Of a stretch of 64,000 bases of DNA, positions 27,865-36,851 are shown piece by piece. Both the position numbers and the translations under genes were made by a program. Each line of letters starts with the position of its first letter. The stretch's first letter is position 1. The notes beneath the pieces were generated by a model that worked only from the letters and a program-made list of their open reading frames with translations, searched no databases and had not been told where the DNA came from. This DNA comes from Mycolicibacter nonchromogenicus (GTDB taxonomy: Bacteria > Actinomycetota > Actinomycetes > Mycobacteriales > Mycobacteriaceae), in NCBI RefSeq assembly GCF_002101775.1, contig NZ_LQPI01000036.1, positions 1 to 64,000 of the forward strand, given 5' to 3'.

Positions 27865-30453
27865 ATGGCTGGTAAGACCGCTAGTAGGGCCCCCGCGCGT
27901 TCCGGCACCCGGACTACCAGGGCTAAAGCCGGTTCTAAGGCGGCTCCCAAGGGGGGACCGCGCAACGCTCGGCCTCGCCCGGCAGCCAAGCCACGTCGGT
28001 CCGCGCGACAGCATTCGGGCCCGGTGGCGCTCGGGATGGCCTGCGGACGGCTCGCCCGCGCGACCTGGCTGATGGTCGCCAAGGGCGCCGGCAGCGCGGC
28101 ACGCTCGGTGGGCCGGGCCCACGACATCGACCCGGGCCACCGCCGGGACGGCATCGCGCTGGCCCTGCTGGGATTTGCCGTGGTCACGGCCGCGAGTTGC
28201 TGGCTGGATGCCGCCCGTCCTGTCGGCGCCTGGATCGACACCGGTCTGCGCACCGTGGTCGGCGGGGCCGTGGTGCTGCTGCCCATCCTTGCCGCCGCCG
28301 GCGCGGTGTTGTTGATGCGCACCGAACCCGACCCGGAGAACCGTCCCCGGCTGGTCCTCGGATCGGCCATGATCGCGCTGCCCATTCTGGGCCTGTGGCA
28401 TCTGTGGTCGGGCTCGCCGCAGACTCCCGACGGCCGCCTGTACGGCGCCGGCTTCGTGGGATTCGCGATCGGCGGGCCGCTGGCCGACGGACTCACCGCG
28501 TGGATCGCCGCGCCGTTGTTGTGCATCGGAGTGCTGTTCGGCGTGTTGTTGCTGACCGGGACCACCCTGCGGGAGGCGCCCGAGACCTTACGAACGTTGT
28601 TCCGCGGCGAGTACGACGACGGCTACTACGACGACGAGTACGACGGTTACGACGACTACGACGATTCGGACTACGACCAGGACTACGGCGACCAGGGCCA
28701 CGGCGGCGTCGAAGACGATTCCTACGGCTCCACCGGCGTCAGCGCCCAGGCCGGCGGCACCAGCCGGTTCGGCGCGCTCGAGTCGGACCTCGCCGACGAC
28801 ACCCCGGACTGGCAGTCGCGCACCCCGCTGGACAACTACCCGCTCGATGAAGAGCCCGCCGCGGCGCCCCCGCCGGTCAAGCCCGCACGCCGCAAGGCGT
28901 CCAAGGCGGCCAAGCCCGCCGACACCGTCGTCCTGGACCGGGTGGTGGAGGGTCCCTACACGCTGCCCCCGCTGAGCCTGCTGGTCGCCGGGGATCCACC
29001 CAAGCGACGCACCGCCGCCAACGACCAGATGGCCGACGCGATCACCTCGGTGCTGGAGCAGTTCAAGGTCGACGCCGCCGTCACCGGCTGTACTCGCGGA
29101 CCCACCGTCACCCGCTACGAGGTGGAACTGGGCCCCGGGGTGAAGGTCGAGAAGATCACCGCCCTGCAGCGCAACATCGCCTATGCGGTCGCCACCGAGA
29201 GCGTGCGGATGCTTGCCCCGATCCCGGGCAAGTCCGCCGTCGGCATCGAGGTGCCCAACACCGACCGTGAACTGGTGCGGCTGGCTGACGTGTTGACCGC
29301 CCCGTCGACCCGCGGCGACCACCACCCGCTGGTGATCGGGCTGGGCAAGGACATCGAAGGCGACTTCATCTCCGCCAACCTGGCCAAGATGCCGCACCTG
29401 CTGGTGGCGGGGTCCACCGGTTCGGGCAAGTCCAGCTTCGTCAACTCGATGCTGGTGTCCCTGTTGGCCCGCGCCACCCCCGAAGAGGTCAGGATGATCC
29501 TGATCGACCCGAAGATGGTGGAACTCACGCCGTACGAAGGCATCCCGCACCTGATCACGCCGATCATCACCGAACCCAAGAAGGCCGCCGCGGCGCTGGC
29601 CTGGTTGGTGGAGGAGATGGAGCAGCGCTACCAGGACATGAAGGCGTCCCGGGTGCGCCACATCAACGACTTCAACGACAAGGTCCGCTCCGGGGAGATC
29701 ACCACGCCGCTGGGCAGCGAACGGGTCTACCGGCCCTACCCGTACATCCTCGCGGTCGTCGACGAGTTGGCCGACCTGATGATGACCGCGCCCCGCGACG
29801 TCGAGGACGCGATCGTGCGGATCACCCAGAAGGCCCGTGCCGCCGGCATCCACCTGGTGCTGGCCACCCAGCGGCCGTCGGTGGACGTCGTCACCGGCCT
29901 GATCAAGACCAACGTGCCGTCCCGACTGGCGTTCGCCACGTCCTCGCTCACCGATTCCCGGGTCATCCTGGATCAGCCGGGCGCCGAGAAGCTGATCGGC
30001 ATGGGCGACGGGCTGTTCCTGCCGATGGGCGCCAACAAGCCGATCCGGCTGCAGGGCGCCTACATCTCCGACGAGGAGATCCAGGCCGTGGTCAGCGCCT
30101 GCAAGGACCAGGCCGAGCCCGAGTACACCGAGGGCGTGACCGCCGTGAAGCCCAGCGGCGATCGCGGCGACGTCGACCCCGACATCGGCGACGACATGGA
30201 CGTCTTCCTGCAGGCTGTCGAACTGGTGGTGTCCAGCCAGTTCGGTTCCACCTCGATGTTGCAGCGCAAGCTGCGGGTGGGATTCGCCAAGGCCGGCCGG
30301 TTGATGGACCTGATGGAGACCCGCAGCATCGTCGGTCCCTCCGAGGGCTCCAAAGCCCGACAGGTGCTGGTCAAGCCCGACGAACTGGCCGCGACGCTGA
30401 TGGCCATCCGCGGTGGCGGCCCCGACGACGACGGCGGCGGCGACGAGTTCTAG
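27865..30453 (+). CDS. ftsK: DNA translocase FtsK
   Basis: The 862-residue septal DNA pump clears chromosome ends and dimers during division. A basic, Ala-rich N-terminus (1-60) is followed by about four membrane helices (90-235), a Tyr/Asp/Gly-rich low-complexity linker (about 248-285), then the alpha/beta motor with Walker [10 protein letters not shown] near residue 517 and Walker [11 protein letters not shown] near 630. The C-terminal gamma winged helix starts at [20 protein letters not shown] and would read KOPS-like polar sequences. The stop codon lies in an 11-bp tandem repeat. Confidence 0.95.
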   Translation: MAGKTASRAPARSGTRTTRAKAGSKAAPKGGPRNARPRPAAKPRRSARQHSGPVALGMACGRLARATWLMVAKGAGSAARSVGRAHDIDPGHRRDGIALALLGFAVVTAASCWLDAARPVGAWIDTGLRTVVGGAVVLLPILAAAGAVLLMRTEPDPENRPRLVLGSAMIALPILGLWHLWSGSPQTPDGRLYGAGFVGFAIGGPLADGLTAWIAAPLLCIGVLFGVLLLTGTTLREAPETLRTLFRGEYDDGYYDDEYDGYDDYDDSDYDQDYGDQGHGGVEDDSYGSTGVSAQAGGTSRFGALESDLADDTPDWQSRTPLDNYPLDEEPAAAPPPVKPARRKASKAAKPADTVVLDRVVEGPYTLPPLSLLVAGDPPKRRTAANDQMADAITSVLEQFKVDAAVTGCTRGPTVTRYEVELGPGVKVEKITALQRNIAYAVATESVRMLAPIPGKSAVGIEVPNTDRELVRLADVLTAPSTRGDHHPLVIGLGKDIEGDFISANLAKMPHLLVAGSTGSGKSSFVNSMLVSLLARATPEEVRMILIDPKMVELTPYEGIPHLITPIITEPKKAAAALAWLVEEMEQRYQDMKASRVRHINDFNDKVRSGEITTPLGSERVYRPYPYILAVVDELADLMMTAPRDVEDAIVRITQKARAAGIHLVLATQRPSVDVVTGLIKTNVPSRLAFATSSLTDSRVILDQPGAEKLIGMGDGLFLPMGANKPIRLQGAYISDEEIQAVVSACKDQAEPEYTEGVTAVKPSGDRGDVDPDIGDDMDVFLQAVELVVSSQFGSTSMLQRKLRVGFAKAGRLMDLMETRSIVGPSEGSKARQVLVKPDELAATLMAIRGGGPDDDGGGDEF

Positions 30454-30474
30454 ACGAGTTCTAGACGAGTTCTA
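30442..30474. repeat. Three perfect copies of an 11-bp repeat spanning the ftsK stop
   Basis: GACGAGTTCTA occurs at 30442-30452, 30453-30463 and 30464-30474. Because 11 is not a multiple of 3, the copies place TAG in all three forward frames (30451, 30462, 30473). Confidence 0.95.
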
Positions 30475-30484
30475 GGCGCCGCCG

Positions 30485-31843
30485 CTACGCGCTGTGCACC
30501 AGAGCCAGACCATGCCAGTCGCGCAGCGGCCGGCGGCGTTTGCTGCGCGCGACCAGCCGGGCGACCGCGGCCTCCAAGCCGCGGGCCAGTTCGTCCACCG
30601 CGGCGAACTCGAAGTCGGCCAGCACTCCGATGAACAGTTCCCCGGCGTAGCTGAGGACCGACACACCGGTGCGCAGCTGCATGGCGATCGGCGGCACCGG
30701 CAGCACCGCAACCACATCGCATCCCATGATCTGCAACGGCTCTGACGGGCCGGGCACAGTGGTCGCCAACGCCGCCACGCCCCGCTGACGGAGTTGTCCG
30801 AGCAACCGCGCCGCCCAGGCCGACCACGCGACCGGCAGCAATCCCGCGGCCGACATGACTGCGCGTCCGGCGTCGCGCTGCCCGGATTTGGCCTCCGCCA
30901 GCCGGGAACGCACAGCCAGCAGCCGTTTCACCGGGTTGGACTCCTCGATCGGCAGCCGCGGCAACAGCAACGAAGCCCGGTCATCGGGGCGTGCCGGTGC
31001 ATCCGCGGTCACGGGAGATCCCGGCACCAGGGTGCGCAGCGAATCGGGTTGGGGAACTTGACCACGACGGATCATGAAGTCGCGGTAGCTCTCGGTCAGC
31101 GCCGCCAGGACCACGTCATCGACGGTCACGTCGAAGACCCGACAGACCTGCTGGATATCGGCGAGCGGCACGCGGGCCGCGCTGTAGCGGCGGCGGCTGG
31201 TGATCGGACCGTTCAGCGCCGACGCGCCCGGTTGCAGCAAGCCGGTCGCGAGTTCCACGACACCGCGCAGGGCATCGATCCAATGCAGCGGGTTGAGGTC
31301 CACGGCGAGCCGGCCGTGCGGCGGCTGTGGTACTTCGTGTGGCGCAGCGGCGTGGGCCGCCAGCTGGGCGAATCCGTTGTCGGACAAGCCGGTCAGCATG
31401 TGTGCGGCCGCGGTGCCGTCGGCGATGCAGTGGTGGACCTTCATCAGCAGGGCCCACCGGTCGCCGCTGAGCCCGCTGATCACCCAGATCTCCCATAGCG
31501 GGCGGTCGCGATCCAGCCGCCAGGACATCACATCGGCGACCAGTGCGTGCAGCTCGGCGTCTGAGCCGGGGGAGGGCGCTGCGACCCGGCCGATGTGATG
31601 GGCCACGTCGAAGTGCGGGTCGTCCACCCATTCGGGTGCGCTCAGGGTCAAAGCGTGGCGCACCAGTCGCTGCCCGAACCTCGGGCATCCGCGCAGGCGT
31701 TCGGCGAGTGTTCTCTGCAGCGAGGCCTGGTCGGGAACCGGACCGTCGAGAACGGCCAGTGTCCCGGTGGCCATGCTGACGTTGTGGTCGGAATCCTCGA
31801 CGCCCAGGAAACCGGCGTCCAGAGGGGTCAGGTGCTCGGCCAC
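30485..31843 (-). CDS. Wax ester synthase/diacylglycerol acyltransferase (WS/DGAT)
   Basis: The 452-residue enzyme transfers an acyl group from acyl-CoA to diacylglycerol or a fatty alcohol, making storage lipid. The catalytic HHxxxDG motif is HHCIADG (137-143), with LTPLDAGFLGVE at the N-terminus and the DRPLWEIW motif nearby. The C-terminal half contains the family segment NGPITSRRRYSAARVPL. GTG 31843 is chosen because GGAGG precedes it by 6 nt. It converges on ftsK with 31 bp between the stops. Confidence 0.9.
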   Translation of the reverse strand: MAEHLTPLDAGFLGVEDSDHNVSMATGTLAVLDGPVPDQASLQRTLAERLRGCPRFGQRLVRHALTLSAPEWVDDPHFDVAHHIGRVAAPSPGSDAELHALVADVMSWRLDRDRPLWEIWVISGLSGDRWALLMKVHHCIADGTAAAHMLTGLSDNGFAQLAAHAAAPHEVPQPPHGRLAVDLNPLHWIDALRGVVELATGLLQPGASALNGPITSRRRYSAARVPLADIQQVCRVFDVTVDDVVLAALTESYRDFMIRRGQVPQPDSLRTLVPGSPVTADAPARPDDRASLLLPRLPIEESNPVKRLLAVRSRLAEAKSGQRDAGRAVMSAAGLLPVAWSAWAARLLGQLRQRGVAALATTVPGPSEPLQIMGCDVVAVLPVPPIAMQLRTGVSVLSYAGELFIGVLADFEFAAVDELARGLEAAVARLVARSKRRRPLRDWHGLALVHSA

Positions 31844-32023
31844 GGCTACCTCCAGTTGTCTGCAACTGTCAGTACCACTATCTCCTGTCCGGGTGGCATG
31901 CGGCAGGGCCGGAAGTCCCCAGTTCGGCCACCGGGAAACGTGCCCGACACGCGCCCGACACGCACAGGATACGGACCGGATACGGACCGGGAACCAGCGG
32001 TTTTCCAAACCGGGATAAGCGCG

Positions 32024-32029
32024 TAATCT
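32024..32029 (+). promoter_or_regulatory. Putative -10 box for the leaderless DUF421 gene
   Basis: TAATCT ends 6 nt before GTG 32036 and no ribosome-binding site is seen. Confidence 0.5.
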
Positions 32030-32035
32030 CGCCAC

Positions 32036-32545
32036 GTGGAGTGGGCCGGACTTTTCGCATTCGATACGCCGCCATCGGAGATTTTCATCCGGGGAACCGT
32101 GGTCTATATCGCGATCTATGCGCTGCTGCGGGTGGTGCTGAAACGCGAGGCGGGTACCAACGGAATCACCGATCTGATCGTCGTGGTGTTGATCGCCGAC
32201 GCGGCGCAGAACGGCATGGCCGGTAGCTATCACTCGATCAGCGACGGTGTTCTGCTGGTGGGCGTGATCATCGGCTGGTCATACCTGCTGAACTGGGCGG
32301 GGCATCGTTGGCCGGCGGTGGCGCGGATCCTGCGGCCGGGGCCGTTGTTGGTGATCCACGAGGGCCAATTCCTCTACGCCAATATGCGCAAAGAGATGAT
32401 CACCGAGGAGCAGGTCCGCGAGCAGGCGCGCAAGCAGGGAATCGCCGACCTGTCCGTGGTCCGGGAGGGCCGGATGGAATCCGACGGACAGTTCAGCTTT
32501 CTCGTCGGCGCGGTTCGCCGATCACGCGACCTGATCGTCGATTAG
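32036..32545 (+). CDS. DUF421/YetF-type membrane protein
   Basis: The 169-residue protein has three N-terminal membrane helices (about 15-35, 42-62 and 66-85, with IRGTVVYIAIYALLRVVLKREAG and TDLIVVVLIADAAQNGM) and a small soluble C-terminal domain with RPGPLLVIHEGQFLYANMRKEMITEEQVREQARKQGIADLSVV. This is the DUF421/YetF family layout; members are implicated in spore or envelope integrity, but their biochemical role is open. Its TAG stop overlaps the TAA of converging argA by 2 bp. Confidence 0.85.
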   Translation: MEWAGLFAFDTPPSEIFIRGTVVYIAIYALLRVVLKREAGTNGITDLIVVVLIADAAQNGMAGSYHSISDGVLLVGVIIGWSYLLNWAGHRWPAVARILRPGPLLVIHEGQFLYANMRKEMITEEQVREQARKQGIADLSVVREGRMESDGQFSFLVGAVRRSRDLIVD

Positions 32546-33066
32546 AGGATCAGCAACATCCTGGTGTTGCCCAATGTATTGGGCTTGACGTAGCTCAGAT
32601 CCAAGAATTCGGCCACGCCGACGTCGTAGGAGCGTTGCATCTCCTCGAACACCTCGGCGGTCACCGGCGTTCCCTCGATCTCGGTGAAGCCGTGCCGGGC
32701 GAAGAACTCGGTCTCGAAGGTCAGCACGAACAGTCGCTCCAACTCCAATTCCCGCGCGACCTGCAGCAGGCGGTCGACGATGGCGTGTCCGATACCGCGA
32801 CCGGTCAGGCGGGGGTCCACTGCGATGGTGCGCACCTCACCGAGGTCTGACCACAACACATGCAGGGCGCCACAGCCCACCACCTGGTGGTCGGCGTCTT
32901 CGGCAACCCAGAATTCCTGGACCGCCTCATACAGCGTCACCAGGTTCTTTTCCAGCAGGATCTTGCCGGCGTAGACGTCCACCAGCTTCTTGATCGCCGG
33001 GACGTCCGAGGTGCGGGCGCGCCGGACCACGGGCTGCCCGGCCGGTTGCTCCGCCGCAACATTCAC
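32542..33066 (-). CDS. argA: L-glutamate N-acetyltransferase (single-domain GNAT ArgA)
   Basis: The 174-residue GNAT enzyme acetylates glutamate to start arginine synthesis. Acetyl-CoA binding uses VRTIAVDPRLTGRGIGHAIV; the N-terminal part has VVRRARTSDVPAIKKLVDVYAGKILL, and the C-terminal FFARHGFTEIEGTPVT closes the domain. From GTG 33066 the length equals M. tuberculosis ArgA (Rv2747), and the sequence follows it closely. It is divergent from pgsA with 55 bp between starts and converges with the DUF421 gene. Confidence 0.92.
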   Translation of the reverse strand: MNVAAEQPAGQPVVRRARTSDVPAIKKLVDVYAGKILLEKNLVTLYEAVQEFWVAEDADHQVVGCGALHVLWSDLGEVRTIAVDPRLTGRGIGHAIVDRLLQVARELELERLFVLTFETEFFARHGFTEIEGTPVTAEVFEEMQRSYDVGVAEFLDLSYVKPNTLGNTRMLLIL

Positions 33067-33108
33067 AGCTGCACAGTATCGGTTTCTCGTTTCGGGGCAG
33101 GCAACAGA

Positions 33109-33114
33109 TATTCT
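33109..33114 (+). promoter_or_regulatory. Putative -10 box for leaderless pgsA
   Basis: TATTCT ends 7 nt before GTG 33122 without a ribosome-binding site, supporting that start. Confidence 0.55.
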
Positions 33115-33121
33115 GACCTCC

Positions 33122-33718
33122 GTGTCGGGACAGCCAAAAACCGGTCCAACGGTGACGCATGTCCCCGTACTCAATCTTGCGAACGCGCTGACCGTCGTGC
33201 GGATGGGGCTGGTCCCCGTCTTCCTGCTGGCGCTGTTCGCCGAGGACGGCCACGATCCGAAGGCCCGCGTCGTGGCGTTCGTCATCTTCGCCGTGGCCAT
33301 CATCACCGACCGACTTGACGGCACCCTGGCGCGCAATTACGGCATGGTGACCGAATTCGGGACACTGGCCGACCCGATCGCCGACAAGGCGCTGATCGGC
33401 GCGGCGCTGATCGGCCTGTCGATGCTGGGCGATCTGTGGTGGTGGGTGACGGTGCTGATTCTGGCCCGCGAAATCGGAATCACCCTGCTGAGGTTCGCGG
33501 TGCTGCACCGCGGGGTGATCCCGGCCAGCCGGGGCGGCAAACTCAAGACCCTGGTACAGGCGGTCGGCATCGGGCTGCTCATCCTGCCGCTGTCCGGCCC
33601 CTGGTTGGTGACGGCCTGGACGGTGATGACCGCGGCAGTGATCTTGACGGTGCTGACGGGCGTCGACTACGTCGTTTCGGCGGTCACCGACCTGCGCGGT
33701 GGCCCGGTTCGCACCTGA
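33122..33718 (+). CDS. pgsA: CDP-alcohol phosphatidyltransferase (PgsA3-like)
   Basis: The 198-residue membrane enzyme joins CDP-diacylglycerol to glycerol-3-phosphate in phosphatidylglycerol synthesis. The CDP-alcohol phosphotransferase motif D-G-x2-A-R-x8-G-x3-D-x3-D is complete at residues 66-88 (DGTLAR ... G80 ... D84 ... D88). About five or six membrane helices are visible. It corresponds to Rv2746c (pgsA3), which precedes clgR in the same order. The GTG start follows a TATTCT -10 by 7 nt. Confidence 0.92.
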   Translation: MSGQPKTGPTVTHVPVLNLANALTVVRMGLVPVFLLALFAEDGHDPKARVVAFVIFAVAIITDRLDGTLARNYGMVTEFGTLADPIADKALIGAALIGLSMLGDLWWWVTVLILAREIGITLLRFAVLHRGVIPASRGGKLKTLVQAVGIGLLILPLSGPWLVTAWTVMTAAVILTVLTGVDYVVSAVTDLRGGPVRT

Positions 33719-33740
33719 TCCGAATCGCGCCGCCGAATCC

Positions 33741-33768
33741 GGGAACCCTTTGGGGCATCGCGTGCGTT
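33741..33768 (+). promoter_or_regulatory. SigE-like promoter of clgR
   Basis: GGGAAC (33741-33746) and GTT (33766-33768) are separated by 19 nt, matching the GGAAC-N18/19-GTT pattern of mycobacterial SigE. clgR is a known SigE target in M. tuberculosis. The ATG is about 50 nt downstream. CCTTGG (33771-33776) and two CCAAGG copies (33790-33795, 33801-33806) flank the predicted leader and could be an operator. Confidence 0.6.
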
Positions 33769-33816
33769 GACCTTGGTGACTGTCGGTTTCCAAGGTTGAA
33801 CCAAGGGGAGTGCACG

Positions 33817-34167
33817 ATGACGACATTGCTGCGGGAGTCGGTGGGCGAGGTGCTGCGCCAAGCCCGGACCGCCCAGGGCCGCACGCTGCGCGAGGTTTCG
33901 GATGCGGCGCGGGTCAGTCTCGGCTACCTCTCGGAAGTCGAACGGGGCCGCAAGGAAGCCTCGAGCGAGCTGCTCAACGCGATCTGCGCGGCGTTGCAGA
34001 TTCCGTTGTCCTCGGTTCTCTTCGACGCCGGAACCCGGCTGGAGCAGGCCGAGCGGGCCCAACTGAGTGCGCGGACCGCCCACAGCGGTGCGGTCACCCG
34101 CATTGACGTCGGCACCAAGGTCGTGATCCCGCCGATTCGGACGCTGGCATCGGTAGCCTCGGCATGA
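33817..34167 (+). CDS. clgR: ClgR, helix-turn-helix activator of protease and Psp genes
   Basis: The 116-residue Cro/C1-type protein has its helix-turn-helix at about residues 8-62: [45 protein letters not shown]. In mycobacteria ClgR activates clp protease genes and pspA and is induced by SigE under envelope stress. A short C-terminal tail ends in ASVASA, a small-residue end that may be a ClpP degron. AAGGGGAG precedes the ATG. pspA and pspM follow on the same strand. Confidence 0.92.
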   Translation: MTTLLRESVGEVLRQARTAQGRTLREVSDAARVSLGYLSEVERGRKEASSELLNAICAALQIPLSSVLFDAGTRLEQAERAQLSARTAHSGAVTRIDVGTKVVIPPIRTLASVASA

Positions 34168-34267
34168 CGCGCCCGGGCTGAAGACCCACCCGATACCCGC
34201 TGACCCGATAAATTGATCACCGGTGGTAGCGCGACAACACTGGAACCCAAGCAGACGGAGCTGACTG

Positions 34268-35092
34268 ATGGCCAACCCGTTCGTCAAGGCGTGGAAGTAC
34301 TTGATGGCGCTGTTCAACTCGAAGATCGACGAGCACGCCGATCCCAAGGTGCAGATCCAGCAGGCGATCGAAGAGGCGCAGCGTCAGCACCAGGCCCTGA
34401 CCCAGCAGGCCGCGCAGGTGATCGGCAATCAGCGGCAGTTGGAGATGCGGCTCAACCGGCAACTCGCCGACATTGAGAAGCTCCAGGTCAATGTGCGCCA
34501 GGCTCTGACGCTGGCCGACCAGGCCGTGGCCGCCGGAGACGCCGCGAAGGCCACCGAGTACAACAACGCCGCGGAGGCGTTCGCGGCTCAGCTGGTCACC
34601 GCCGAACAGAACGTGGAAGACCTCAAGACCCTGCACGATCAGGCGCTGTCGGCGGCGATGCAGGCCAAGAAGGCCGTGGAGCAGAACGCCATGGTGTTGC
34701 AGCAGAAGATCGCCGAGCGAACCAAGCTGCTCAGCCAGCTCGAGCAGGCCAAGATGCAGGAACAGGTCAGCGCCTCGCTGCGTTCGATGAGCGAGATCGC
34801 CGCTCCGGGCACCACGCCGAGCCTCGACGAGGTGCGCGACAAGATCGAACGGCGCTATGCCAACGCGATCGGGGCAGCTGAGCTGGCGCAGGGCTCGGTA
34901 CAGGGCCGAATGCTCGAGGTTGAGCAGGCCGGTGTGCAGATGGCCGGACACTCCCGCCTGGAGCAGATCCGGGCATCCATGCGGGGCGAGTCCCTACCTG
35001 CCGGTGGCGCTACCAACGCCCCCGGCCAGGCCACCCCGGCAAGCCCGCCGCCATCGGCCAACCCCACTCCCGAGAATCCGCTGGGGCGGTAG
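34268..35092 (+). CDS. pspA: Phage shock protein A (35-kDa antigen)
   Basis: The 274-residue PspA/IM30 protein is almost entirely coiled coil (about 20-225), starting [34 protein letters not shown], where an amphipathic N-terminal helix inserts in stressed membranes. A Pro/Ala-rich tail (about 245-274) follows. It effects envelope maintenance and in mycobacteria binds ClgR, restraining it. It is the second gene of clgR-pspA-pspM; GGAG lies upstream of the ATG. Confidence 0.94.
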   Translation: MANPFVKAWKYLMALFNSKIDEHADPKVQIQQAIEEAQRQHQALTQQAAQVIGNQRQLEMRLNRQLADIEKLQVNVRQALTLADQAVAAGDAAKATEYNNAAEAFAAQLVTAEQNVEDLKTLHDQALSAAMQAKKAVEQNAMVLQQKIAERTKLLSQLEQAKMQEQVSASLRSMSEIAAPGTTPSLDEVRDKIERRYANAIGAAELAQGSVQGRMLEVEQAGVQMAGHSRLEQIRASMRGESLPAGGATNAPGQATPASPPPSANPTPENPLGR

Positions 35093-35096
35093 TCCG

Positions 35097-35933
35097 GTGG
35101 CCGCGACACTGACGGGCAGCGCGCGGCATCCCCTGCTGCAGCGTGCCGTTGACCGAGCCAGCGAGGTCGCTGACCTGCTCGCCGACAAGCTCGGCGCCAT
35201 CGCCGACCCGAGGGCCAGGATGCTGCGCAAGCGCCGGTGGGCGTTGCGCCTGGGCCTGTTCTTCACTGCCACGTGCGGATTCTGGACCCTGGTGACCGCC
35301 GTGCTGGCGTCCTGGTCGACGCCGGTGTGGGTGTTGCTGATCACCGGGCTGGTGGCCGCAGGCGCGGCTGCCCCGGCGACGTTGTTGCTGATGCGCTATC
35401 GCTGGCTGCGCGCGGCGCCGCTGCCGGCCGCGCGCACCACCGCGGTGCGGCGCCTGCCACCGCCCGGGTCGGCGGCTCGGCCGGCGATGTACGCGCTGGG
35501 TGCCTCCGAGCGGGGGATGGTCTCGCTGCTGGCCGTACTCGAGCGGGGCCGGCTGCTGCCCGCCGATGAGATCAGCGAACTGACGGCCGCGGTCAACCGC
35601 GCCGCGTCGACCATGGCGGCCACCGCCGCCGAGGTGGTGTCCATGGAGCGTGCCGTGCAGACCAGCGCCCAGTCGCGCCAATACCTGGTGCCCACCATCA
35701 ACGCGTTCACCGCACAGCTCAGCGCCGGTGTTCGCCAGTACAACGAGATGGTCACCGCCGCAGCGCAACTGGTGGCAGTGGCCAACGCCGGCTCGACGAC
35801 GCCGGCCGGCGATCCGGCGAATTCCCCGATGTCCCAGCGGCGCTACCGCGAAGAACTGGCAGGTGCCACCGAAAAGATGCTGGGCTGGGCGCAGGCCTTC
35901 GACGAACTGGCCGAGTTGCCCCGGGTCGTCTAA
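35097..35933 (+). CDS. pspM: PspM, Psp-system membrane partner (Rv2743c-like)
   Basis: The 278-residue protein has two central membrane helices (about 50-70 and 77-97; FFTATCGFWTLVTAVLASW and VWVLLITGLVAAGAAAPATLLL) between a basic N-terminal segment and a long helical C-terminal part (about 150-278). Size and position match Rv2743c, the membrane partner that recruits PspA in M. tuberculosis. GTG 35097 begins 4 bp after pspA. No pspN follows on this strand; a DUF5313 gene converges instead. Confidence 0.85.
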   Translation: MAATLTGSARHPLLQRAVDRASEVADLLADKLGAIADPRARMLRKRRWALRLGLFFTATCGFWTLVTAVLASWSTPVWVLLITGLVAAGAAAPATLLLMRYRWLRAAPLPAARTTAVRRLPPPGSAARPAMYALGASERGMVSLLAVLERGRLLPADEISELTAAVNRAASTMAATAAEVVSMERAVQTSAQSRQYLVPTINAFTAQLSAGVRQYNEMVTAAAQLVAVANAGSTTPAGDPANSPMSQRRYREELAGATEKMLGWAQAFDELAELPRVV

Positions 35934-36352
35934 ATGTCGTCGCTGCGCTGATCCACCGATTCCGGCCGGGGACCGTAGCGTTCCTCGTAGGCCCGGTGAA
36001 TGTGGGCCTCACGTGCGCGCTTGCGTGCGTTGGCGAGGTCGGGGTCCAGGCCGTGCATCCGCAACATGTGCGTGCGCCACACCTTGTTGAGCGCGTGCGC
36101 GAACAGAATCACCATGAACCAGATCGGAAACGTCATGGTGAAGTGCGTCATGAAGTCCGCCGGCAAGAACCAGAACGGGATCAGGATCAGCGTCGTCGGC
36201 ACGACGGCGCGCATGATCATCCGGATGGTGGCCCCCCGACCCGCCAGGTCATTGCGGACCCAGTCCAGCAGCTCGGGCGGCAGGGGGCGCCCGTAGCAGT
36301 ACCGGAGGTATTGGATCGGGTTCGGGCGGGCGGGCTTAGGACTTTGACGCAC
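35930..36352 (-). CDS. DUF5313-family membrane protein
   Basis: The 140-residue protein starts with RPNPIQYLRYCYGRPLPPELLDWVRNDLAGRGATIR and carries two membrane helices (about 45-65 and 72-92). A charged C-terminal helix contains HGLDPDLANARKRAREAHIHRAYEERYGPRP. This combination is the DUF5313 family, found in mycobacteria with unknown function. It converges with pspM, the two stops overlapping by 4 bp, and sits where M. tuberculosis carries pspN. Confidence 0.8.
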   Translation of the reverse strand: MRQSPKPARPNPIQYLRYCYGRPLPPELLDWVRNDLAGRGATIRMIMRAVVPTTLILIPFWFLPADFMTHFTMTFPIWFMVILFAHALNKVWRTHMLRMHGLDPDLANARKRAREAHIHRAYEERYGPRPESVDQRSDDI

Positions 36353-36362
36353 GGCGCAGACT

Positions 36363-36809
36363 CTAAAGCGTCGGCCGCAGCGCCGGGAACACGGTGGCCG
36401 CCACCGCGCGCAGCGTCGCCTTGAACATGTCCAGGAAGTCGAAGTAGTCGCGCCACAGCGTGATACGGCCGTGGTGCACCTCGAAGACGCCGCACACCCA
36501 GAACTGCAGGCGCAGCGGTCCGAACGTCAGGACATCGGTGCGTTCGGTGAGCACCGCCGGGCCCTCGGCGGCGATCCGGTGGATCTTCACGTCGAAGGCC
36601 CCACGGCCGGCCAACCGCCGGAACACCTTGATGGTGGCGCTGCGGCCGTAGATGGTCGGCAGCCCGACGTTTTGGTACACCACGTCCTCGGCGAGTGCCG
36701 CCGCCGCGGTGTCGAGGTCTTCGTCGCGCAGGGCATCGAGGAAGGTCTCGACGATGCCGATGTTGGTGGCGGACTCAACAGCGCTCGGCTGGCCAGTCAG
36801 TTCGGTCAT
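36363..36809 (-). CDS. ephG: Limonene-1,2-epoxide hydrolase family protein (EphG)
   Basis: The 148-residue SnoaL/LEH-fold enzyme hydrolyses epoxides in a single step, without a covalent intermediate. Family segments are VETFLDALRDEDLDTAAAALAEDVVYQNVGLPTIYGR, the Asp-Arg-Asp elements in TERTDVLTFG and LWRDYFD, and FEVHHGRI. Length fits M. tuberculosis EphG (Rv2740), for which steroid or cholesterol epoxides were proposed as substrates. It lies 10 bp after the DUF5313 gene start and is divergent from the glycosyltransferase. Confidence 0.92.
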   Translation of the reverse strand: MTELTGQPSAVESATNIGIVETFLDALRDEDLDTAAAALAEDVVYQNVGLPTIYGRSATIKVFRRLAGRGAFDVKIHRIAAEGPAVLTERTDVLTFGPLRLQFWVCGVFEVHHGRITLWRDYFDFLDMFKATLRAVAATVFPALRPTL

Positions 36810-36851
36810 GCCTGCCACCCTAAGCCTGCGGGGCTGTGGCACGGTAGGCCG

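Noticed and set aside
28588..29853. A 421-codon open frame on the minus strand inside ftsK
   Set aside because: Composition is that of a GC-rich antisense frame (runs of Val, Gly, Asp, His), with no domain, and it lies wholly over the FtsK motor.
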